A stretch of 64,000 bases of DNA. Source: Erigeron canadensis. Lineage: Eukaryota; Streptophyta; Magnoliopsida; Asterales; Asteraceae. The stretch is from the NCBI RefSeq assembly GCF_010389155.1, contig NC_057764.1, positions 16,926,001 through 16,990,000 of the forward strand, read 5' to 3'. Position 1 is the first letter of the stretch; each line of letters begins with the position of its first letter. Made by a program: the position numbers and the translations under genes. Below, piece by piece: positions 24,439 to 35,981 of the stretch. A model generated the notes under the pieces. That model saw nothing but the letters and a program-made list of their open reading frames with translations. It searched no databases and was not told where the DNA came from.

Positions 24439-24489
24439 ATACTCGACTTTCTGTGCATCTCATTGTTCCGCCTTAGTTGGGGTGTTACA

Positions 24490-24697
24490 AGGGTTATGAT
24501 GCACAGGCTCATATGAGAGCTAGAGCAGAGATTATGGATAGTGATGATTATTATGATCCATGATCTCTGAGGGATCAAATGACAGAAAGGTTAGGGTTAA
24601 CTCATACTCCTTCAGAGTCAGAGTCAGATTCTGATTTTGAGAATGAGGCTAAGACTGAGGGGGAGCTGAGCAAGAGCAAGAAGAAGCAGAAGAAGTA
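24490..24697 (+). pseudogene. Element E: 3' ORF, second half
   Basis: This continues from 19607 after the J3 insertion: GYDAQAHMRARAEIMDSDDY, a TGA at about 24561, then SLRDQMTERLGLTHTPSESESDSDFENEAK...KSKKKQKK and a stop at 24695-24697. The end is acidic and then strongly basic. It lies about 60 bases before the PPT, where the final ORF of a SIRE-like element belongs. Confidence 0.7.
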
Positions 24698-24754
24698 GAT
24701 TGATGACAAAGACAAGGCAAAGACATTTAGTTTAACGTCTAGAAGCTATTGCCA

Positions 24755-24765
24755 AGGGGGAGTCT
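24755..24765 (+). other. Element E polypurine tract
   Basis: AAGGGGGAGTC directly precedes the LTR start TGTAAGTGCA, as expected for plus-strand priming. Confidence 0.75.
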
Positions 24766-25365
24766 GTAAGTGCACGTCTATGTCAATCGCAGTCTAGATT
24801 GTTTGGGCTTATATTGTAATATGTCTTTGTTATGTGATTGTCATTAATGAACTTTGTATTATACATAGAATACTAGATTAAGTTGAAGTATTGAATGTGT
24901 AATAATATTCTGCTAAGTGAAATACGACCTCGTAGTTGCAGGGTCAATTACGAGGCAACATATAAGAAATATGAACTCGTATTTGCAGGGTAAAATTTGA
25001 GGCAAAGACACAATTACGACCTCGTAAAGGTGTCGAGTTTTCCTATATATATCAGAACCCTAACAGAGTTTAGGGTTGAACATTTGTCGAATTATCAAGC
25101 ATATTTGTGAAGGTTAATAGGTCAAAAGTTGTTCCGCTAGCCCAAAGAAGATCTGCAAGGCAGCAGATGATCTAGGGCTTTCGTTGTGAATCACCACGTT
25201 ATAAAGAGGGATTCCGCACCTCTGGATAACGGGATCAAACTATTAACGATCCGCTTCAAGGGGACTTACAAGTTTTCCAGAAGCTCTTGTGTTCATCAAC
25301 TACTAAGAGCCTGCACAATCACCACAAGACAAAACGTTAAATACACATGGGACAAAAAAGAAATA
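24766..25365 (+). repeat. Element E 3' LTR (right end unclear)
   Basis: It starts TGTAAGTGCACG after the PPT. TACGACCTCGTA palindromes lie at about 24921-25030, and TATATATA at 25044-25051. The right end cannot be fixed; by 25440 the sequence belongs to the Athila-like remnant. Confidence 0.65.
25044..25051 (+). promoter_or_regulatory. TATA-like site in element E LTR
   Basis: TATATATA lies just downstream of the palindrome cluster. Position fits an LTR promoter; activity is unknown. Confidence 0.4.
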
Positions 25366-25444
25366 AATTAAAAACAATTAACTTCCTCACAAATGAATGC
25401 AAGAAAGGATCGAACCACTAAATTTAATAACTACTTAAACTTAA
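25366..25444 (-). other. Short Athila-like leader remnant
   Basis: Non-coding bases lie downstream of the primer site on the minus strand. The join with element E is somewhere here. Confidence 0.4.
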
Positions 25445-25467
25445 GTCCCCGACGGTAGCACCAAAAA
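25445..25467 (-). other. Athila-like primer-binding site (decayed)
   Basis: Minus strand TTTTTGGTGCTACCGTCGGGG resembles the TTTTTGGCGCCGTTGCCGGGG found just after Athila LTRs, with several transitions. It lies two bases inside the LTR end ...CACATCA. Confidence 0.75.
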
Positions 25468-25469
25468 CT

Positions 25470-26999
25470 TGATGTGTGAAATCTAATTAAAAAAAATTTA
25501 TAAAATATGAATCACTGGGAACTGACTACAACACACTTATGGGCAGTTTACCCATTCGTATGCAGTATAGTAACCGGTAAATCCGAGATCGTTCACAAGG
25601 ACTTTTATAAGCAGTACTTAAAATAAAGTGATTCAAGAAATGGGGGGTTTTGTGGCCGAATTACCACGTTGCAAAATTAAACTAAGAAAATGATTTAAAT
25701 CCGGTGTGACCGGGGCAGGGATTGTCCTCAAACGATATTGAAAATGTTTTTATGACAAAAAAGATTTAAAGGTCATCCATCTTGATCTCGCTCAACAACA
25801 TATTCAGATTACACATAAATAAAGTTCAAGTTCTTTTAAGTTGATAAAGATAATCGTGACAAAACATAGACACAAACTGGTACCACCAACGTTTACAAAT
25901 TCATTTAAATCACCTAATTAATTATTTCCTTTGTAAAAGCTGGTACCACCAACGCCTAAAACAATTTCCCTAACCAACCAGTTTATTTGATTATCAAATT
26001 AACAATATGAAGAACAAGTTGGTACCTATGTGAAGATAACGTGGTACCACCAACCATTACACAATACGTTGACAAAATAACTCATTTTATTAATTGACAT
26101 CCACTATCATACCATAAACTAGTGATAACTGTTTATAGACAAACAATTAATAGAAAATCACACATGTATTCAACTACTACCACTAACGAAGAACACATAT
26201 GCCACCAATATCAAAGTAATAATCAATAAGGAATTAAATCATCAAAATCTCGACACAACGATAATTGAAATCAACTTGAACTATAAAATTGTGCAATCCA
26301 ACATATTGTATCTCTACATCCCCAGATGATAGAGAATTTAGCTACTCAAATTAAAATAAATAAAACAAACAAGAATGGAAGAAATCATATTATACCAATT
26401 GATTGAAGAAAATTCGGTAGCAACAATGATTTTGATCTGAGATTGAAAAGATAAAAACCCTAACAGTTTGTTTGCCTTAAAAATGCTGAGAACAAGAGTA
26501 TTGCTATGAAAAACCCTATTGAAATTCGTCCCTTGTAAAATCTGTCTCTCTAAAAATAATCGTCTTTTATGAGGAATCGAAGCTAACTATATATATATAA
26601 TTCGCGTGTAACGGCTGTTAGTTGAGTAACAGCCTCTAGGTTTGTACTTCCGGTGTAACGGTTGTTACTGGGCTAACGGGCAATACATGCCTTCACAATT
26701 CTCACGGCCGTTAGTGGTCTAACTGCCAATTACCGGGAATTCAGGATTTTCCTTTGTAACGGCCATTACTCCAGAAACGGGAGTTACACACTACAGAATT
26801 CGTTTTTCGCTTGATTTTTACCGAAACCTTCTCCCATTTCTTCCATAAGTCATCAAAATCAACCAATTCACTCGTCTAATCAATTTCCAACCTGAAAACA
26901 CTTAACACACCCTCAAAGCATCGAAAGTTGGATATAAAACTATAAATATAACGAATAATTGGTCCTAAAGTCACGTGGGAAATGGTATAAAATATGACA
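25470..26999 (-). repeat. Athila-like LTR
   Basis: About 1530 bp. On the minus strand it reads TGTCATATTTTATACC...TTTCACACATCA, followed by the Athila-type primer site. Just upstream is a purine tract (GAAAGGAGAGA, about 27001-27012) like a PPT. It therefore has 3'-LTR context on one side and 5'-LTR context on the other. GTAACGG/CCGTTAC words recur at 26600-26770. No coding is seen. Confidence 0.78.
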
Positions 27000-27091
27000 C
27001 ATCTCTCCTTTCTGGTCATAATCTTTCGTGTACAAAGGTGACTTCGTATCTGCTTCGGGTACGGAGGTAGAGCTCCGTATAGGGTATATCA

Positions 27092-27736
27092 TCAGTCTTC
27101 ACTTTGAATTTTGCATATGGCTGCTATGTACTCTTGTGATGGCGAAGAAAACATGTTTACCTTGGCCTTATTGTCTAGCTCTTCCTTGGTTTCTCCATTT
27201 AATCCGAAGTAAAAGGCTTCGAGGCGTGTCACATCATCTATCATGCCTTCCGGGTGATTCCTTACCGGATCTTTTATTCTTCTCCGCGCCACTCTGATTC
27301 CTTCTTTTTTTCTTTACTCGAATCTTTTCACTTCTAATATTGGCTCTAGCTTTTTGGCCAATACTTTCTTTTTCTCTAAATTTTTTTTCCAATAATCTTC
27401 TTCCTCCAAGATTCTTAATTGTTCTGGTGGTAGTATGGCTAAGAAGTCTCCCTATGCTGCTTCGTCCAATATATACTTTTTTACATCCCCTAAGCCATAA
27501 TAGAACGAGTCGTTGATGTCGTCGCCAAAGAATGTCCCCAAGGGGAATTGGCCAACCCAAGTGTTGATGCGGTCCCAGGCTTTTGTGCTCATCTCTTCTT
27601 CATTTTGCTTGAAATAAAAAATAACCAATCTGTCAATACGAAGCTCATCGAACTCATCTTCATCTTCAGTCGATTCGTCATAAATCTCATCCTCCAATCT
27701 CCATGTATTATTTCTGATTTCGACCAATTCTTCCAA
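27092..27736 (-). pseudogene. Athila-like polyprotein remnant: linker and Gag-like piece
   Basis: Minus-strand reading from 27736: MEELVEIRNNTW..., an acidic stretch (STEDEDEFDELR) and WVGQFPLGTFFGDD...FYYGLG. Then comes a stop, a charged K/E-rich piece, another stop, and VTRLEAFYFGLNGETKEELDNKA (27240-27170). The FYFGLN...LD.A pattern is characteristic of the C-terminal part of plant gypsy Gag, with the acidic part fitting the protease-to-RT linker. On the minus strand the Gag-like piece lies after the protease, so a deletion or rearrangement is likely. Several stops; no product. Confidence 0.6.
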
Positions 27737-27739
27737 TTA

Positions 27740-28240
27740 TCTTAAGTCTTCATCTTCCGCTTCGACCCGATAGCATGTCACATTTGATTCCTCATCTTTA
27801 ACATTCACTTTTAGAAACACACTATCAGATCCTTATCTAAGTAACATTTCTCCTTTGTCGAAGTCTATCGTTGCTCTTGTTGAATATAGGAATGGTCTTC
27901 TTAAAATCAGGGGGACCCTTTGAAAGGACATGAGGTCTAAAACCGTGAAGGTCGTCTCAAAAATTATATCCTTTTACTGTAATGACTACACTTTCCACCT
28001 TTCTTCCTCGGCATGTGGAGATCCCATTTACTATTTCCAACCTTATTCCTGTTGATTCAATTCTTTCAAGCCCTAGACAGTCGAATAGGCTTCTAGGCAT
28101 TATGTTGGCGTTCGATCCGGAATCTGCTATAGCTAGCATATTTTCTGACTCGTTTATCCGACATGGAACCATGAACTTTCCAAAATTTATGTCTCGTGCG
28201 TCGTTCCTTTATTCCTTCAGCTTTGGTTTCGATAAATGCT
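27740..28240 (-). pseudogene. Athila/Tat-type gypsy aspartic protease (broken)
   Basis: Minus-strand frames contain INFGKFMVPCRI then MLAIADSGSNANIMPRSLFDCLGL (28140-28060), a retropepsin active site DSG followed by the typical IMP.SLF. After a stop near 27957 the reading continues with a VPLILRRPFLYSTRATIDFDKGEM-type segment (about 27915-27855), the classic C-terminal part of this protease in Athila/Tat elements (usual form VPLILGRPFL). Stops also fall at about 27837 and 27742. This enzyme would cleave the Gag-Pol polyprotein. LTR I interrupts it at 28248. Confidence 0.82.
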
Positions 28241-28247
28241 CAAATTC

Positions 28248-29193
28248 TGTCACACCCCGACTAAGGCGGAAAACTCGGGGTGCAAGATAAAGCACGCGCG
28301 CGCATGGATGTTACATAGGAATAACTAAATGAGTGCATAGATTAACCATAAATAGTCAAATACATAGTTCAAATATGCCCAACATAACAAAAATAGGTTC
28401 TATAATATTCAAATAAAACATAAGATAAATTCCCACGCAGGGGAAAATATTAGGCATAATGCCAACTAGCACATAGAAAAGCATGCAAAACTCCAAATCC
28501 AAAGCCTGAAGTCTGCTACGAGTCCCATGCTACGATTCCTAGCCTTGATTGGCTCGATTACCTGAAATGAATACTTAAAAGAGTCAACACAAAGGTTGGT
28601 GAGTTCGTAGGTTTGAAAACATGATTGTTTACTTGGAATCTCTTTTGAAATCGTAATTCGTTAACTTGAATAATCACTTTAAAACATCCATCGTTTGAAT
28701 GAGTGAGTGTTATGTCGTTAAATGTGAGTACGTGAATAATGTAGTATGGTGTGGCTTTAGACCTACTCACGATACATAAGTATGAGTACGTGTATAAGCG
28801 TCCACTTACGGTACCTGGCTAGAATGAATATCAATAGTGCAATTACAATCATAAACATGACATGGCTAGTATGTATCAATCATGCACTTACAGTTAATAA
28901 ACATGACATGGCGACTATGTATATCAATATCATAAAGTAGTCTAATAGCCATAGAATAAACAATGAAAGTAGTTACGACATATATGAAAACACGCCAGAA
29001 AGCAAGTAACCGGCAAGTAATCAATCTGTTTCAAGTTATCGCAATTAAGTATGTATTTATTATACAAAAGTGTGCTCATAACATGCCACCAAGTATCGAT
29101 TAAGTTGTCCAAAAGTGTACTCGTTTGACTTTGACCATATTTTACAAGTTTGACCAAAGTTGACCAAGTTATGAGTTTGACTAAGTTGACCAA
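28248..29193 (-). repeat. Gypsy LTR fragment I, inserted in the Athila-like element
   Basis: Plus strand begins TGTCACACCCCGACTAAGGCGG, a standard reversed gypsy LTR end. The first 30 bases contain an 8-bp perfect inverted repeat (CACCCCGA/TCGGGGTG). It sits in the protease region with no primer site, so it is an insertion. Its other end is lost at 29193, where LTR H begins. There is a GCGCGCGC run near 28295. Confidence 0.72.
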
Positions 29194-31756
29194 TGTAACA
29201 CCCTGCTTATAAAAATGTGGATCTCAAAAAAATTTTCAAAATAAAACATAACCCCGTTAAGTAAAGTGCGGAAGCGTCGTTTAAAAATCTCATTTGATCC
29301 CTAACGGGATCAATAAAACATAATAAATGTCTTAAGAGGTGTTACCAACAATATAATCACAATAGCTCAAATGAAATCCACAATCAACGTAAAAGACAAC
29401 AGACATAGTAATGGCCAACCAGCTAGATAATAAGTCTACTTAAATAAATGCAACTATGGGTAACTAAAGTCATAATCCTCAAGCTCCATAAGTAGCTACC
29501 CATCTCACCATCTACCGATCAGCTTCAAGTCCTAACCTGAGGGCACAACATTTTTCCACAAAACACAAGTATCAGCTTAAAAGCCGAGTAAGATAACATG
29601 TTAGTACAAAACAAGGATTCCAATTAAAACATTTTTATAAAGAAATATATCTCACACATATGTATAGGCACAATCACACAATTCCACGTAAACAACATCA
29701 TAAGCACATTTAATCCTACAAAGTGCCTAGCAATCCTTATTATTCCACGTTACAACACAATTTCCATGTTCCACGATATCCATGTATAGTTATGCCAATA
29801 TAGTCAATAATAAAATATTTGTATGTAGGCGGTCATAAGACCTTACAGGAACCTCATACCCGACATGATGGGTAACCTTTCGGGATCCATCGGCGTCGTT
29901 ATGGATAGGCATAACCAATTCCATGAGCAAACTGTTTCCGCACATATGGTGGTCAATCACTCCACCCGGTATACTCTTTCCACGATGATTGAGTCACACG
30001 GGAAGCATGTACATTGCCCTCGAGTGATCCACGTACACAAGAGTCCATTGGACTAATGTAGGTTAAGCTTAACACTTTTCCACGTTGTGCTCGAGACTTA
30101 AACACAGGATAAAATCCATGTTAACACACGATAATTCTTCATTACATTATTAGGGCCCTTAACGTGCATCGTGACATGGCAACTTAAATTAGTCTAGTGT
30201 ACTATGTGTACAAGCCAACGACAAGCAATTATCACACAACAAACCATTCATCACAAGCATATCTACATAATCATGCATAAAATGTCCACAAGGAACCCCC
30301 CACATACATCCCACGCCCAACATACGTATGAGATAATTAAAACATCATAAAAGTCATAAAAGGGGAGTAATTTTAAAATCTATGTTTTGTTGTGTCCCTC
30401 TTGTGTCAAAAGTAAGTTATCTTACTTTTATGAAGATAAAGATTCATCGTCATCTCCGATTGGTGTCTAGCACCTATAATTCCCATAACATTGTGTTAAG
30501 TAATGTAACCAATAATATTATCCATTTATTATCTAGAAACTTGTTATGTTTAACATATATAAATCAGATGATTTTGCATGAATCCCATCTCTACATACAT
30601 GCAACGTGACCTTCATGAACCAGGTTCATTTTAAATTTGTTTATGTTTCCATTATTGCTTAATTGCAAAACAACCTCATTTATCATTTCATGATCTTCCA
30701 TTCGATCGAAGGCAGTGCACATCAAAACTTATTAGACTCCATCGTTAGATCAATTAAAACATGGTATATCAGCTTCATCCAGACTACTAATAATATTTGT
30801 ATGAACGACACAGATATGCGACATACCATAATAACTAACTATGATGAAACGACTAGACCACCCCAGCCCGTCTTACACCCCATACGATATCAATAATTTT
30901 GAGACTATAAACAAGCTATACCTTACAACAAATCGAGATTGAACCCAAAATTCACACCGCGAAAGCTCAATGACTAACTTGTTGTCTAGTCGTCTGTAAT
31001 AACATAAACTATATGCATCTCCTTAATTCGAATCATCTCGTAAACATGATGGCAAAACTAGACAATGTAAAACAAAAGGCACCATCATTGATCTCTCCTT
31101 TTAGTTCTTTCGCTAACTCACACGCAACACTTGTTGTCTCGGTGACGGGGTGTATATCTCCCTAATCGTTAAATACTTCCTCCCATGGTACTATAACAAC
31201 ATAACCCCAAATTCAAACATAAAACTACCAACAGTCGCAACTAATATCCTATTGTTCTTCCGAGTTTGAACATATTGCACGCCCGTTGTTTGTAACGTTG
31301 TCACTCTAATATCTAATGATCATCGGCAATTCATGATCTCAACACCTCTTGGATCAGATCATCTCTCCTGACAAACTACCGACCTTTCGATGCATCTATT
31401 TTCAGTTATGTATGTGGCAAGTAATAAACAAAAGTAACGAAACCCTAATATATTTATTTGTATATGGTTATACGCGTAGCTATTTAGAAATCCAGTCGAA
31501 TAGCTTTGAATCGAAAATGGGCTTCCAAAACTCACGTCTCCTAGCTAGCCGGCCCATCTTATTTCTCAGTTTTATAGCCTTGCTAAATTAACTTATAATA
31601 ATTACTATCTTTTAGTAAACCTTTTTATTTATAATATAAGGGGTATAAAATTGTTAACACTATCTAGTCATACATATGTGTTTTTAATTATCACTTGTAA
31701 ACTTCAGCATACAATAATTAACACTTAACGACTAATATAAAATTGAAGATGTTACA
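29194..31756 (-). repeat. Gypsy 3' LTR of element H
   Basis: 2563 bp, TGTAACACCCTGC...GAAGATGTTACA. Read on the minus strand it is preceded by the PPT-like TTTTAAGGGGTAGATTAT, so it is the 3' LTR of a minus-strand element. The flank at 29189-29193 is ACCAA. No coding; the open frames inside match nothing. Confidence 0.82.
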
Positions 31757-32040
31757 ATAATCTACCCCTTAAAAGATTCTATCCTCAGAATCTCCTTTAA
31801 AAAGGTCTCTCATCCTAATTTCCTTCTCAACAATGTTTGCATTTTCTTATTTGGTTATCGATAGATCCCCTGGTTGAACTATTTGTGTTCTTTTTCTTAC
31901 CCTCCTATATGTGCCACATTACTAGACATTACATAATTGCTTAGGATTTCTTTCGAACCTAGTATATGAAGCTACAAATCCAAAATTACCACTGACAGTG
32001 GAAAAATGCAACTATTTTATAGGAACTACTATGACATATG
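31757..32040 (-). other. Element H internal tail and PPT
   Basis: On the minus strand GATTCTGAGGATAGAATC and a TTTTAAGGGG tract precede the LTR, a form seen at Tekay-like gypsy 3' ends. The remainder is non-coding and is cut by element C at about 32041. Confidence 0.65.
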
Positions 32041-32668
32041 TGTTGAGTCATGGATTCGCTGAGAGACTCAGCGAGGCACTTCACCAGCGAGCTCTCAGCG
32101 ACCTATATTATCTTCGAGTTAAGGGATAAGTTCAATGACTCATCGTCAAATATGGGCGGGAAAATGAAGATAAGGAGGATGGTCCCAAAGACACGTGGTG
32201 CAAGATCAAGATGAAGCCATGTGACCTTGTACCCGTCTAGTACCAAGGAGTTTTCTCTTTCATGCCGTTTTGGGAAACAAACAAGACGAAGAAAGAAGAA
32301 CTCTGCAGATCTGAACCATCCTCCAATAGATGGTTGACAACCTTCATTTGTCAACATCTATCGGGTTGTCATGTGATTCTCAACTCTGCCTATATAATGA
32401 ATCAATTGACCTAGCCTCCATTCTGTTGGTCCTTGCATCTAGCATACTTAGAGTTTTCTTTTTATTTCATTGTTAAGTTTTTGGTGTGTCGAAAAACTTA
32501 ATAATCTTTTCTTTTCTTCTTTGTTCTTATTGTAAAACCAACCGACCATGTATTCACTGTTTAGTTTATAATACATATAACTAAACTTTCTTTCTTTCTT
32601 GTTCTTGTTTTTAAGTAGTTTACATGAGTTGTTAAATTACAATAATCTTGCAAACGTTGGGATTTTCA
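32041..32668 (+). repeat. Element C 5' LTR
   Basis: It ends ...GATTTTCA two bases before the primer site. The proposed start TGTTGAGTCA (32041) cannot be checked because the 3' LTR is missing. It contains a perfect 8-bp inverted repeat TCGCTGAG-AGA-CTCAGCGA (32056-32074), a further CAGCGA word, and TATATAAT at 32391-32398. Confidence 0.78.
32391..32398 (+). promoter_or_regulatory. TATA-like site in element C LTR
   Basis: TATATAAT lies about 350 bases into the LTR and 280 bases before the primer site. Confidence 0.4.
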
Positions 32669-32670
32669 GT

Positions 32671-32682
32671 TGGTATCAGAGC
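32671..32682 (+). other. Element C primer-binding site (tRNA-Met)
   Basis: TGGTATCAGAGC lies two bases after the LTR end, the standard copia site. Confidence 0.92.
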
Positions 32683-32793
32683 GGTGGTTCGATACACCGA
32701 ATCTGATCTGAGTAAAAGTTTGCAAGATTTTTTTATGTACTTTTGTTCTTCTATATCCAAAGTTTTTTCTTTCTTTTCTTAAAATCTTTCTCT

Positions 32794-34100
32794 ATGACTG
32801 CAGTCCCCACTCTGGTTAATACCAGAGACTTCGGGTATGTCTCCATCCCACCAAGATTCGAATCTTATGACTTTGGATCTTGGAAGGAGAGAATGCTTCT
32901 GCACATTGTAGGAGTTGAACCTTAATGACTATCTTAAGTAAAGGACCTTATGTACCAATTCTGGTCACCAGGACACCAGGAGCCACTGCTGATGCTCCTG
33001 AGATTGTCACTGAGCTAATTAAACCAGAAGTACAATGGACAAATGACGAGCGCAGGCTTGTTAATCTGGACGCTAGACTAAGAAACCTCATTATCAATAC
33101 ACTTCCTGATGACATTATGAAATCTGTCATCAAACTTTCTTTTGCTAAAAAGATATGGGACAATCTCTGTACCAGATTTGATGGTACGGAAGATGTTCTT
33201 GCTACTAAAGAGATAGATCTGAAGCATGCCTATGAAAGATTATTTTCTCTTCCAAATGAGAATCTGGATGGCACTTACAATCGCTTCAAGTGTCTTTTGA
33301 ATGATATGACAAATCTGGCATAGAGCATGATATGCTTGAAGTATGCCACAAGTTCATTGACAACCTTCCAATTAAGTGGCATGGTTTAAGACATATACTC
33401 CGTACTACCAAGCAGCTAAAGATGCATGACTTGGAATCGCTTTATGGCACTCTTCAATTTGAAGAGAGAGCCCTTGCTCAAAACTTGAGAGCAGAAGCTG
33501 AATCCAAGAGGCATGTTGGTTCATCTTCTTCTTCTCTATCTAACGTTTCTTATTCTCATGATCCTCTTGCCCTTGTCTCTGCTAAAGTTGACACCATCCA
33601 TGTTAACAACAGCTCTTCCACCCCATCTCATATACAAGATCTTGTCAATGACCTTGATTTTGAGGAGAGACAAGAAATGTTCTCAGACTTCATGCAATTT
33701 GCTCTTACGTTGGTAAGAGATATTCCAAAAAATGGAATTGTCGTAGATCGACTTTCTCTCAAAAATCAGTGGTTGACAAATCGCAGGAAAAATGCTAGAG
33801 ATGTGGTCGGAAAGGCCATTACCAAAAGGAATGCAATGTTTCTATCCCATCTTTGCAGGCAGCGAAGCCCTTTTCTTCTTCTTCTTCAGCAAGACCCTAT
33901 TCAGTCAAGCCCGCTGATGAATACAAAAAGAAGTACTATGAACTTCATGCTAAGATGGTTGATGTTGAGGAAGCTAAGCTCCCTGCCAAGAGTCTTGTTG
34001 CTGAACAACACGACTGGGCAGACTTTGATGAATCTGAAGCTGACGGGGAAGAATATGTTGATGCCATCTTCTTTATGGCACTCGCTGATGATCAGCACTA
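32794..34100 (+). pseudogene. Element C: Gag N-terminal part with first zinc knuckle (broken)
   Basis: Start ATG at 32794 (MTAVPTLVNTRDFGYV). The motif PPRFESYDFGSWKERML is the usual opening of copia Gag. After a frameshift near 32922, WTNDERRLVNLDARLRNLI, KKIWDNLCTRFDGTE and YNRFKCLLNDM show the capsid-like UBN2 region. A stop at 33321-33323 and a shift lead to KFIDNLPIKWHGLR and the MHDLESLYGTL part. A first zinc knuckle can be read near 33795-33836 in another frame, C-x2-C-x4-H-x4-C with a TAG inside it. A following stretch (33853-34101) is acidic. Gag would package element RNA into cytoplasmic particles. At least three frameshifts break this copy. Confidence 0.85.
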
Positions 34101-35981
34101 ACAAAGGATCAAGTCTGTTCCAGTCAGTGGGTGAATGTCACTATGAAAAAGGTATGCAATTTCTCTTCTGCTTTAGAAGAAAGTAAGTCAGAAATTTTTG
34201 AATCCCTTACTTGTGACATTCAGTTTGTTGAATCAATTCGTGCTGATCTTCAGACCAAGCTTAAGTCAGTGCTGAGCTAAGTGATAAAACTAACAAGCTC
34301 ATGGACCTAAGAAATGTCCATGTTGAGCTTGAGTCTCGAAAACCTCTTAATCACAATCTTCAAATATCAAATGAAGAGCTAAAAAATAAGGTCGCTGACC
34401 TTGAGAAAATTGTCATCTCATGGTCTAAAGCCTCAAAGCTTCATGATCAAATCTTCAGCAAGCTGATGCCTACTCAAATCAAAGCCATGATTGGTGGAGA
34501 TTATGAGACTACCGCCCTAGTTACCAATCACTTTGGTGATAGTCCTGCTGCTGAAGAAAGAATTCCTCCAAGTGCTGTTGCTTCTCCTGGAGAAAATGAT
34601 GAAATATTACTTCACCAAAGGAATGAATGATTATCACTCCGAACTTGATAATGTTTCATCCTTACCCAGAATTTCTTCGTCTTCTACCAAAACTGAAACT
34701 AGTTCTTTTTCCAGTTTTGCTAAAACAATCTTCCCTGATCATCCCATCATTGATATGATGCCAAATGAAGGCAGAATTCAATATTCTTTTTCTCAAACCT
34801 TTGAAGGAAGTCCTTCAAGTGATGGCTACAGGCCAATTGCTCCTCAGCTTTTGACTGTTCAGTCTAAAGCATTTGAACCGTTCAATTAAGTGGTTGCTAT
34901 TCCATATGACTAGAGTACTCCGCAGCGAGCTGTACTTGCCAGTCAACCTGCTGAGTCTTCCATTCCCTCTGCGGTTGCTGAACGCCCTGCGTCTCAGCTC
35001 TTACCCGCCTCTTCAACTTCTTCTCATGCTGGCAGAAAGGCTGCCATGCATGGTTATTTAATGAATAGGAGAACTAGGTTCGCTGATGCTCGCTATCAGC
35101 AATCCAATTCTGTTTATATCCTTAAGGGAACCCTTTTCTCTCAGCACCTTAGACCTGCTCAGCTGGTTAGACCTCCTCAACAAGGAAGTCAGCGAGTTGT
35201 TCAAACTTACTTTGGTCCTTCCTCTTCTAATACTCAATCTAAGGACAAGTCCATTCTTGGCCCTGTTCCAAAGTCTCTTCCTTTACAGCATCAAAAGAAG
35301 TCTCCTTCTCTTAAATCTAAAAAGAAAAAGACTTCTTTTACAGCATCAACTTCTACTAATAATCCTGAAATTTGTGAGCTGACCAAGCGTGTTAATGATC
35401 TATCCTCACAACTTAAGGTTTTTCTGACTCAAAATCAGAATGGTAGTAAAAAGTGTTATCTTTGTGGTGAAAGAGGACACATTGTTGCTGATTGTACTAA
35501 CAATAACTCCAGGAACCCTCCTGAAATTGTCATCCAGCTAAATCCTCCCTCATCTCCTGCTGTTTCTATCTCTGTTGTTGTTATGCAAGCTCCTCTTGCT
35601 GAATCCAACATCAGTTTGAGCAATAATCTTGTTCTCAATGAAAGCAATATTGCTGAATTCATTGCCTCTCAACGTATCTCCCTTCCTTTTCTCAAGAAAT
35701 TATCTCCAATGATACTGACAGTATCCTTGTAGAATATGGAAATAACAATAAGTCAGCAACTTGGTTATTCTTGACACAAAAAACTCTGTCACCCTTTCCT
35801 CAGATAAGGACATACAGTTGAGGCCACTAGTGACATGCTTCCAGCTAACCAACTGGTTGAAACACTTTCAGTTGATGAAAATGCTAATCTTTCAGCCACT
35901 CTTTCTCTTTTTACAGATGATGATTCCTTTTCATCCTCTACTGATAATGACATCAGCAGGGATTCCTTTAATTCTACCTAA
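34101..35981 (+). pseudogene. Element C: Gag C-terminal extension with second zinc knuckle (broken)
   Basis: Helical pieces (34301-34630: VHVELESRK, NEELKNKVADLEKIV) suggest a coiled coil. They are followed by S/P-rich parts, and by a basic stretch and a second, perfect zinc knuckle CYLCGERGHIVADC at about 35456-35497 (C-x2-C-x4-H-x4-C). The last open part (about 35832-35978) reads LPANQLVETLSVDENAN...SFNST and stops at TAA 35979-35981, 24 bases before the protease and in the same frame. Having two zinc knuckles ~1.6 kb apart is unusual for a copia Gag. Stops near 35730-35732 and frame changes near 34620 and 34890 inactivate it. Confidence 0.78.

Larger units (their letters stand above)
19613..24489 (+). 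mobile_element. J3: giant gypsy solo LTR with AGGGT target duplication
   Basis: The segment starts TGTAACAACCC and ends GGGTGTTACA, and AGGGT flanks it on both sides (19608-19612 and 24490-24494). It matches, in opposite orientation, the LTRs at 47798-52330 and 42691-45940. Without nested LTR K it is about 4.4 kb. An LTR with its own duplication and no internal region is the expected product of recombination between the two LTRs of a full element. It contains no gene. A block at 23400-23620 (with the palindrome AGTTGCGCAACT near 23428) and a GGCCCA-rich block at 22440-22650 recur in all three copies. Confidence 0.92.

Noticed and set aside
29865..30056. Open frame in LTR H (MMGNLSGSIG...)
   Set aside because: Inside a gypsy LTR, no homology recognised, isolated.
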